Assembly: GCF_000003195.3 (NCBI RefSeq)
Contig: NC_012878.2
Location: 6,018,462 to 6,082,461 of the forward strand
Origin: Sorghum bicolor
Taxonomy: Eukaryota; Streptophyta; Magnoliopsida; Poales; Poaceae
Reading direction: 5' to 3'
DNA length: 64,000 nucleotides
A model generated the notes under the pieces. That model had not been told where the DNA came from. It was given only the letters and a program-made list of their open reading frames with translations, and made no database searches. Position numbers and translations under genes: made by a program. This document shows, one piece after another, positions 55,562-64,000 of this stretch. The stretch's first letter is position 1; each line of letters begins with the position of its first letter.

Positions 55562-56275
55562 TCAGAGAGGCTCACCGTCCAGCCACCTTTGAGCCATCGC
55601 CAAACTTGTTTCAGGCTGGTATTCTGTAGTTATGGCCGGCACCCTGCGCTAGCAACAAAGCATTAGGTTACTACGTCTGATTACCTGATCTAACACATGA
55701 CCGTGCGTGAGCTATCGACAGATAAATGATGTGGAGATACCTACCTTCACAGTTGCAAAGGGCGAATTGTTGTCCTGTGTTATCGTAAACCTGAACAGGA
55801 GAACTAAAGATAAAAAAATGCAAGTGATGCCCCTGTCAGAGAGCTAATTCGAGACGATTGGATTGTAATACAATTTTTATTTGGCAAACATTTGTATATT
55901 CAGCAGGTGATCTAAATCCCTTATACACACACCAGTGTAAGGAAAAATTTAAGTTAGATGACTTAACACAGCAGCCTGGCCATTGAGGTGCTATGCTTTC
56001 CAGTCATCAAATATGGAGAAATCCAGTGATCTTATCCACGCTTGCGTGCTAAGGAACGGCATCATAAAGTTCATGGTCTCCGCTGCACCCACAAAGATCG
56101 CAATGGCATGGATGGAAGAAGGTTCAGGCTCAGCTAGAAACAAGTATTATACTTCTCAATTCTTGGATGCTCACCTGTACACACGCGCACGATAACCTGG
56201 TACTGGATGCTGCTTTGGAAGTATTTTGCATAAGGAAGCCCTTCGGTGCACCTTATCCATTATTCACCAATATAA
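55562..56275 (-). pseudogene. Serine carboxypeptidase-like (SCPL) gene, C-terminal exons, broken
   Basis: Four exons on the minus strand. 56275-56175 encodes WIRCTEGLPYAKYFQSSI, preceded by an in-frame TAA. 56082-55970 starts in the SGDH motif of the catalytic Asp, shifts frame at once, then reads MMPFLSTQAWIRSLDFSI with TAG in place of a Trp codon, and ends HLNGQAA. 55790-55745 encodes FTITQDNNSPFATVK. 55643-55562 has GAGH, the catalytic His motif, then a one-base insertion, then TTEYQPETSLAMAQRWLDGE and a stop. Several exon edges have GT/AG. Spacing and order fit plant SCPL enzymes (vacuolar or secreted hydrolases and acyltransferases). At least four lesions make it inactive. The upstream exons lie beyond the CACTA, at 62943-63290. 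Confidence 0.8.
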
Positions 56276-57707
56276 TTGTCCCCTTAATTGCATCATATAT
56301 TAGCCATTAATACAAAAAATGGCCGATTATCCCAAGAGAATCATGCATTAACCACAAGTTTATAGTCTCACATCACTAGTACAGCAGCTCACTATACTAG
56401 CGCCCCTGTTTTTTGTACAAGCGGTTCTCACAGACCAGGCGCCAGTGTAAAGAAAACGGTGGGACCAGAGAAATAAACCGCCTCTGTAAAATATTTTCTG
56501 CAGCCGCTTAACTTTGGGAACCGTTTGTGTAAATGTGAACTTTATTGAAGCGGCTTTATATGTTATCCGCCTCTAAAAATCCATTTTTACAGTCGTGTTT
56601 TAGTGACAGCCGCCTGTGTTTGCGGACCGGATATACAGCGCGTGCACGCGCGCGCGAGGGTACTTCTCACCAAATCTGTTGGGCTGACAAAGTGAAGAAA
56701 GGCCCAAACACAAGCGAGAACGTATATATACAGCCCCGGCCCGGCCGGTACGTAGATGTGTTTTCTTTTTTTAAAAAACCCGAATTGCCGGTTAAGCGAC
56801 GAAGAAATTCCGGCAGATGGTCTCTGTCGTCGACCACGCGAGGACAGCAAAGAAAAAGAGGACGCGAATTTCCGGTTCGGATCAAAAGTATTTCCGACCG
56901 ATGCTTCTCTGTCCGCGCGAGCAGTACAACCAAAGCTCGGAAATTTCCAGTTAGGCTTGGAATTAATTCCAACCGAGGGTTGGGGGGGCTCCAATTCAAT
57001 TATTCCATCAACCAAGAGATATATATCAACAATACGAATTTGATCAAGATACGAGATAAACGGTATACATAAACAACAATACATAAGAGATAAACGAGAT
57101 TATATATATACACTAAATTTGCAAGATTAAGACTAGCTAACAATCAATACATAACCATAACCATCTCTTGCAAATTTTGATCAAAGATCAAAAACCAAAT
57201 TTTCAAAATAAGCACCAGTTTTCTTTTGAAAGCCGAGCTCTACAAAATTAGCCCTGTTTGGAAAAAGAAGAAGAAGATATATAGGCATACATGACACACA
57301 ACCAAGTCATTACAAGTTGTTCAGGCAGCCTACAATTAAGGCAATGTTTACATATCCATTCAGGCCAGAATAATACCATACAATTAAGGCAATGTTTACA
57401 TATCCACTCAGGCCACAATAATACCATACCAAGTCGTTCATTCAACTTACAGTAACATAACAAATTCTACAATACCACAATAATACCAGACCTGTGCTCA
57501 AAGCTTCCAAAATATCACAACTCAATATTCAGTTCCCCTTTGCAGGAGACTTCTTCACCTTTGTGGCCAGCAGATTTTTACTAGGGCCATCTTCTTGCAT
57601 GGCTCGTGCAGGATTTCGCGACTAGGACTTCTGGGTTTATATACAATTGGATACATATGAATTGCATGATAAATCATGTCAAGCATCGATGCACAGAGTT
57701 TAGCTAG

Positions 57708-60700
57708 CTACACTCTTCTTTCTTGTCCATCAGTGCAGAACCAGGGCACTGAATCTTTTGGAATACTTCGCTCTACATTTTTTATCCTTGTTGGCAGGTC
57801 TGTAAAAAGAGGCATTTCACTGAACTGGTTAATGAAGTTCTCAGCACCCTCAACTCCAATAATTTGTTGTTTCCCAGGGACAGCTATATGTTTCGGCCTC
57901 CTTTCCTTTTTGCTCTCAGGGCTTAAGTCATCTGCATAGAAGACCTGTGCAACACGGTTAGCAAGGACCCACGGGTCATCCTTGTAACCCACTTTACCCA
58001 GGTCAACAATTCTCAGGCCATAGTTGTCCACCCTGAAACCTTATTGGAGGTCTACCCACTGGCATCGAAAGACTGGAATGTCAAGACCGACACCGTAGTG
58101 TAGCTCCCATATTTCAAGAACAAACCCATAATATGTAGTACATTTGCCTTTTTCATCAATGGCATCACAACGAACCCCACTATTTTGTGCAAGACTCTTT
58201 TGGTCCTTGGATTTGACATGAAACGTGAATCCATTAATGTCATAGACCTGCCATGCAGTGATTTGGCGTGATGGTCCAGATGCCAGCATCTTGATGTTTT
58301 TCTCAGTCATTGATTCCCCATCTGGAATATCCTGATCCTTTAGCCATGTACTGAACGTAACATTGTGCTCCTTCATGACCCAATCTTCTGTGCGTCCAAT
58401 GTTTTGTTCGCGAAGCTCATTCATGTGTTGTTGGATCAATGGGTCCATTATTGAGAGCTGTTGTAGGATGCTATTATGTGCCTCTAGGACTGTGTCGTAA
58501 TCCGACGGAATGAATGACTTTTTACCCATACGCCCTTTTCCATACAGCCTCCCCTCGTGCCGGGAAGGAGGCAAACCAATTGCAATCTGGCCTTCTAGGC
58601 ATTTATTGATGAATGGACCTCCGGACTCTATTGCCTCTTCTGTGGTGTAGGCCTCTATCATGGACCCCTCAGGGTGAGCACGATTTGACATGTAGCCATT
58701 CAGGATCGACATGAAACGCTCATAAGTCCACATTTCATGCAGATACATGGGACCTAATGCCTCTATTTGATCAACCAAGTGGACAATGAGGTGTACCATG
58801 ATATCAAAGAACGATGGAGGGAAACACATCTCCAACTGTGACAAAGTCTCCGCGGCAAATTCTTTTAGAGACTCTAATTCTGCAGAGACAAATTCCTTCT
58901 GTGAGATCTTGTTGAAAAAATAGCACAGTCGTGTAATTGCCATCTTTAGAAACACTGGCTTTATAGCCCTGATGGCAATAGGGAGGAAAGTAGTCAACAT
59001 GACATGACAATCATGTGAGTTGTAGTTCGTTAGTGTAAGGTCTTTCATTGACACAAGACTCTTGATGTTTGAGCAGAATCTAGATGGGGCTTTCAAAGTC
59101 TTAAGAAACACACAAATCGCATGTTTCTCATCTGGGTTCAGGTTGTAGCTTGCTGGCGGAAGGACATGCCTTCCATTTTCTTGACATGCATGAAGTTCCG
59201 GTCTTATGCCTAAGTTGGCCAAGTCCAAACGTGAATTGAGTCCATCCTTTGTCTTGTTTGATACGTCGAGCAAGGTCCCAATTATGCTTTCGAAGACATT
59301 CTTCTGGACATGCATACCATCGATCGCATGTCGTATGTCTAGTTCTTCCCAGTATGGCAGATATTTAAAAAAAATTGACATCTTCTTGAATGCGGCCCCC
59401 TCTGTTGGCTTGATATCCTTTCTCTTTCCATCTTTGATCTTCTTCCCAAAAACAAATTTGATTTCTTTGACCATTAAGAACACTCTTTTACCCGCATTTG
59501 TACCTGATGGAGCAGTAGATTTTGTTTCATCCTTGTTGTCAAAGTACTTATTCCTTTTGCGCTTTCGGTACTTGTGTCCTTGTGATAAGAAGCATCTGTG
59601 TCTCATGTACACAGTCTTGTTAGATGCACTAAGGAACAAGTGTGAGGTTTCATCTAGACATACTACACAACCCACTTTTCCTTTGAACTGACCAGATAAT
59701 GCAAAGAGTGCTGGGTAATCATTGATGGTAACAAAAAGCATTGCTTTAAGCGTGAACTTCTCCTTGCGAAACTCATCCCACATGGCCACACCATTTACCC
59801 ATAGCTCTCGCAATTCTTGCATTAAGGGCTCTAAAAACACATCCATATTTCCATATCAACACCAGGTTGTCTTGGTCCAGATATAAGAATGGTTAGCAAG
59901 ATGTATTTTTGCTTCTGGCACAACCATGGAGGAAGGTTGTAGATGGTCAGGGTCACTGGCCATGTGCTGTGCTTGCTATTCCTTTCAGCAAATGGATTTA
60001 TTCCATCAGTACTTAGTGCAAACCTTATATTCCTTGGATCGTTATCAAAATCTTTGTGATTTTTGTTAAAATCCTTCCATTGCTTGGCATCGGATGGATG
60101 TCGAAGTTTTCCATCGTTTATGCGCTTACTAGAAGCATGCCAGCACATAAGTTCGGAATCCTCAGGGTTTGCGAACAAACACCTCAACCGATCAACCACA
60201 GGGAGGTACCACATCACTAAAGCTGGAACCTTTCTCTTTGCGTAATAGTCTACATCTTCTTTAGAACCACTTCTTTTTGAACTCTATTGGGTCTTCTTTT
60301 TGGTCTTCTTTCGCTTCTTCCCTATCAAAACAGACGCTCCATTCTCTTCCTCCTGGTAGTCTTTCTTCGTCTTGTACCTGCTAGCACCACAGTTTGGACA
60401 GCTCTCCAAATTCTCATACTTGACACCTCGATATAGGATACAATGATTTCTACATGCGTGGATCTTTTCGACACTCATAGTCAACAGACTGATTAGCTTC
60501 TTTGCATAGTATGTGTTGGCAGGCACTTTGTTCCCCTTTGGAAGCAGATCTCCAAGAACACGCAGAAACTCATTGAAGCTAGCATCAGACCAGCCATATC
60601 GAGCTTTTAGCACCAAAAACTGAAGGACAGATCTCAGTGTAGTGAATTCTTTGGTACAACCCTTGGACTCATCGTACAAATGCTCAGTTGCAGCCTTCTT

Positions 60701-61192
60701 CATTTCCTCCATACCCTTTTGAAAGAACAATGACGGATCGGACTGACGCTGCAGCAATGCCTCGAAGAAATCTGCTTGTTGACCTTCATCGACATGAACT
60801 CCGACATCTTCACCCACATCTTGAACTCCAACGAAATCTTCATCACTATCATCCTGCATAGTTGTATCAATCTGAGGGCTGTGATCCTGTGTCTCCAGCA
60901 CTGGGTTTACTACTGTACTAGGCGTGGATCTACCCTCTCCATGTTTTGTCCAAATCAAATAATCCTTAATAAATCCTCGGCAAACCAAATGAGAACTGAT
61001 TTGGTCTGCATCCTCAAATACAACAATATTTTTGTAGTCGATGCAAGGACAATATATGTACTTTGCCTTCTCTCTGCGAGCATGACTCTTAGCTGCATCA
61101 ATGAACCTATCGACCTCCAACTTGTATGAAGGATCTAGTCTAGACAAGTTGTACATCCAATACGACCTTTCCATCTTCAGCTGTATGTGCAA
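57708..61192 (-). pseudogene. CACTA transposase (TNP2 type), three breaks
   Basis: From Met 61192: a transposase-associated domain (YIYCPCIDYKN...YLIWTKHGEG), then a Cys motif (NCGASRYKTKK). TAG at 60284-60286 interrupts and the same frame continues from VMWYLPVVDRL to LISGPRQPGVD. Near 59842-59857 a tandem 8-bp duplication (atatggaa-type) shifts the frame into MDVFLEPLMQELRELW. The TNP2 core has HAIDGMHVQKNVFESIIGTL, then a DUF4218-like part (PPSFFDIMVHLIVHLVDQIE; SNRAHPEGSMIEAY). TAA at 58041-58043 stops it before a DUF4216-like end (DNYGLRIVDL...DPWVLANRVAQVFY). It would cut and join the element ends; as it stands it is inactive unless introns or readthrough remove the breaks. Confidence 0.88.
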
Positions 61193-61427
61193 AAAAGATA
61201 ATGGTATAAATGGGTTCTATTCGAAATGATTGTTCTGGTACAAACTCCTCAGTGTCAGAAATGATGTGGCAAATCGAGTCTTCGCTGTCCTAACAAACCT
61301 GTTTGAGCCCTCAATGCACTAAGAAGCCTCCTATGCCTATATATAAATGAATGTGGTGACACGCCTAGCACGTGCAATAGGCTTCTTGAATGCCTTCAAG
61401 TTCCCAATTTCTTCCAACATCAGATCA

Positions 61428-61763
61428 CCTTTGCTCACTGTAAAATTTTGTACAAGGTGGATGAAGATCTTGAATATGATCAGTAGCAATTACAGTTTGT
61501 CGCAATTCAAACCAAATTAGCGCGCAATTTTGGAGGTGCCCTGGTTCTGGTTGGGCAAAATTTGGCTGTAAACCAATCAGGTCCTTAGTTTTTCCTGCGC
61601 CCACCCTTTTAGAAGCTTTTAATTAATCTGTAGTATCCGTCTCATAGTCCTGGGAAAAAGTTCATAAGCAAAGCAGTACTATACCTTTGCTCATTGTAAA
61701 ATTTTGGACAAGGTGGATGAAGATCTTGAATATGATCAGTAGCAATTACAGTTTGTCGCAATT
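61428..61763. repeat. 80-bp direct duplication inside the CACTA
   Basis: 61428-61507 and 61684-61763 match with about two differences (cctttgctcactgtaaaatt / cctttgctcattgtaaaatt, both ending tttgtcgcaatt), with 176 bp between them. Confidence 0.8.
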
Positions 61764-61920
61764 GGCATATTGCTGAAGTCTCGAATATTGGCTCATTAAA
61801 GATGGAAATTGGGCCAGGATAAAGATTAATACTGTTTTGTTGGTTGATCTTGTCCCTGTTGCCTGTAGTTCAAAATTATCACTTGAAACATGCACTTGTT
61901 AATATTTTTCAGTTCTTATA

Positions 61921-62284
61921 GTGTCACAAGCAATCACCGGGATCGATGCACTGTGGGTACTATGTATGCGAGTTTCTTAGACACGACGGTTGGTACACTG
62001 GCAAGAAAGTAAGTGGAAGTCACATGTGAATGTCATTACTGATGCTGCCTCCATATATTTGTTAGTTTTTAATATGTACAGTGGCTTAATAATTTTTGCA
62101 GGTATACAAGTGTAATGATTCAATGGGTAATCATCTTTCGTTAGAAGAGCTCATAAAAATTTGCGATGAAATGTGTAGCTTCATCATGAAAGAAGTCCTT
62201 CACAAGGATGGAAAGTATTTTGATACCCATGATAAGTTAGCGAATCGAGAGTACCAAGATCTCATAGAATATGAGGATTCGTAG
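61921..62284 (+). pseudogene. C-terminal exons of a Ulp1-like C48 peptidase carried by the CACTA
   Basis: Exon about 61921-62008 encodes [20 protein letters not shown], with the Gln and Cys expected in the active site of Ulp1/SENP-type cysteine peptidases. A GT (62009)...AG (62101) intron in phase 0 follows, then an exon 62102-62284 (YKCNDSMGNHLSLEELIKIC...EYQDLIEYED) ending in TAG. The domain part with His and Asp is not seen upstream, so it is incomplete. Such captured peptidases are common in grass CACTA and MULE elements. Confidence 0.65.
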
Positions 62285-62942
62285 TACCAAGCAAAATAAT
62301 GAGTGGAAACTTTGGTTGTTCACACGTGGTACTTATATGGTGTATTTTTAGTTATTTTTGTAGTTTTCACGTACTACTGTTTGTAGATGAAGAAACAATC
62401 TGCCTGTGAGTCTATGAATTATATACATTTGCCTGTGAGTCTTTGAATTATACTTATATTTTGCCTTTGTTATATTTATGATTATAATTGTCTAATATTG
62501 GGCACTGTGTGGTGTTGGTGTAAAGAAACGCCAGAGGCGGTTTTTGTCAAGAAACGCCAGTGTAAGCTTTTTTATTCAATCGGTTCTTATAAAAATCTGC
62601 CTATGTAAACTTATTTCTTCTGGCGGTGTTCTACATGAGGCGCCTATGTAAACTTATTTCTACAGGCGGCTCGTATACTGAACCGACTCTGTAAAATGTT
62701 ACTACAATCGGTTGGTAAGAAGCCGATTGTACATTTGCTGATTTGTACTGTCGAATGGCACTGGCGGTATTGGATGCCGCCAATGTAAACCCCTCTGGAA
62801 CCGCCACTATAGTCGCCGGCTGTACTAGTGCATCTTAAGATATACTATTACATAAATACACTTGACTGTAGATTCGTGCTTAGCAGAAGCAGTTTTCTGA
62901 CAAGAACGCATTTAATTAGGTGTATAAACCGAAAACAAATAC

Positions 62943-63290
62943 CTCCTTAATCCCAAGAGCATCCCTAGTCGCATTGTTGTTCATCCAATAGTAAGACAGG
63001 TAGTAACGGTATGTCTGCAATTTTAGGAACAATTATTCCAGATGAGTTCTTGCTAGGAGAACGGAGATGGTCACACATCACAACCTGCTAGCCGCACATG
63101 CATTAGCCTAGCTAAATCATCTGTCAAAATTAACGCTCCAGATGTACAGGCCAACTTACAAAACAATCAAGTTTAGGACGACCCGGTGGCTCATTTAGTC
63201 CTACAGATTTTTCTGATAGAACCCTTTTTGAATCACCATTATACTTGGGTTTTGCTGCGTCTATAGGTGCATAAGTCGTATCAGTGTGCT
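62943..63290 (-). pseudogene. SCPL gene, exons upstream of the CACTA insertion
   Basis: Exon 63290(approx.)-63160 encodes SVGLNEPPGRPKLDCF, ending at GT. Exon 63014-62943 (72 nt, between AG and GT, phase 0) encodes TYRYYLSYYWMNNNATRDAL then GIKE, the expected next SCPL segment. It joins in family order to the exons at 56275-55562, so the CACTA lies within an SCPL intron or its remains. Both exons here are unbroken. The catalytic Ser and the N-terminal exons are not found up to 64000. Confidence 0.72.
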
Positions 63291-63299
63291 TTTGGGATT

Positions 63300-64000
63300 T
63301 CAGAAAGGAGTTGTAGTGAAATAACCAGACGTTCATGGTTTGTGTTTAGAACGCAGCATTGATTACATGAGGAAAACAGAGAAAAATAGGTCAGCGCGGA
63401 TGTATCTTTCTTACATTTTTATGGGCTAGTAGCACCTACTTGGAGCACAATTGTGAATACATGGTTGGTATATGCCTATTTGTGAGTGATGAGTGAATGT
63501 GAAGGAGGTGATTAGAGCCTTGCTTAAGTGTGTGTGACTAACCATGGTGTGAGCGGTGTGCAATGTGTACGTCTCTTGGCTTGTGAATATGCAGGTGTTG
63601 AGCGTGAGACGCTCCATGGCAATGGAGAAGTTCAGCGGGAGCCTATTCGCAACAGACCAGGAGCGGCGGTGAAGAGCGAACGTGGAGGCTTGGACCAAGG
63701 GAGCAACGGCTGGCAGATGGACCGTGTATGTCTATCACTTGGACACGTCATCAATCAAGAGTACATGCAAGGCATAAAGACGACATGATTAGAGTCTAAG
63801 CCGAGGATTGATGGACTAAGTCAAGGCAAGACATTGCAAGCACTTGGTGGACCACAAGTCGACATCAAAGGCTCTGAGTAATGACTACGCTGCCTAGAGG
63901 GTTGGCAGTTTCAACGTCAAAACCATAGGTGGAGTGGTTTCTATGTTTGGGACTCTCAAAACCTGGGGAGGATCTTAAGGTGGCACATAGTGTCATCAGA
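63300..64000. other. Unassigned, repeat-like DNA
   Basis: No gene supported. From about 63430 the text (for example gaggcttggaccaagggagc, ctcaaaacctggggaggatc) looks like non-coding retroelement sequence of grasses, but no LTR ends are in view. Confidence 0.3.

Larger units (their letters stand above)
56374..62830 (-). mobile_element. CACTA transposon (6457 bp) with transposase, TSD cat
   Basis: Ends CACTAGTACAGCAGC and (minus strand) CACTAGTACAGCCGG, a 12-bp perfect inverted repeat, flanked by cat at 56371-56373 and 62831-62833. Subterminal repeats such as aaaccgcctctgtaaa (left) and gaaacgccagaggcggtttt (right). Carries a TNP2-type transposase on the minus strand (57708-61192) and a C48-peptidase remnant on the plus strand (61921-62284), a pairing known in grass CACTA elements. 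The transposase is broken, so it can no longer move by itself. It separates two exons of an SCPL gene. Confidence 0.9.

Noticed and set aside
56545..57072. 175-codon plus frame in the left end of the large CACTA
   Set aside because: Lies in subterminal non-coding DNA and overlaps equal-sized frames on the minus strand; no domain.

Overview
The window looks like nuclear DNA from a grass, most likely a panicoid/Andropogoneae species such as sorghum, sugarcane or Miscanthus; the species itself is inferred, not proven. The clues are nested LTR retrotransposons with tRNA primer-binding sites, several CACTA elements with intact 3-bp target duplications (including the grass type with CTTTGCCGAGTGCC palindromes), Helitron termini, the short MITE family that begins GGCCTTGTTTAG, a eukaryotic initiator tRNA-Met gene, GT-AG introns, and only two recognisable host protein genes, one of them dead.

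Layout. 1-8919: minus-strand Tat-lineage Ty3/gypsy element with gag, protease, RT, two RNase H modules and integrase. Its 3' end lies beyond the left edge, and an intron-containing accessory gene runs on the opposite strand (1-1805). 9191-37030: about eight degenerate 1.5-2.9 kb head-to-tail repeat units, interrupted by a complete Athila-like non-autonomous LTR element (10871-18518), an insertion with Helitron-like ends (23667-26502), a 1.0-kb CACTA (28562-29572) and a clean 513-bp Helitron (32030-32542). Its last two units carry a duplicated gene fragment. 37031-44690: unique or low-copy DNA with MITEs, two more CACTA elements (40033-42011 and 42276-43145) and an initiator tRNA-Met gene (44173-44244). 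44686-49376: a second, truncated and decayed copy of the Tat element. 49377-52100: AT-rich DNA, a Tourist-like MITE and a foldback element ending next to a promoter. 52216-53853: the one intact host gene, an intronless FHA-domain protein. 55562-63290: C-terminal exons of a serine carboxypeptidase-like gene on the minus strand, broken by mutations and split by a 6.46-kb CACTA (56374-62830) that carries a decayed TNP2 transposase and an oppositely oriented C48-peptidase remnant. 63300-64000: nothing assigned.

How it fits together. Most of the window is transposon nested in transposon, and target duplications give a relative order: the repeat array is older than the Athila-like element, CACTA and Helitron inside it. 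The two Tat copies can be compared directly. They share an in-frame UAG between protease and RT but differ in their other stop codons, so that UAG predates both copies. The convergent accessory gene of copy 1 has four GT-AG introns with compatible phases. Coordinates come from reading the sequence by eye; element edges supported by target duplications are exact, the others approximate.
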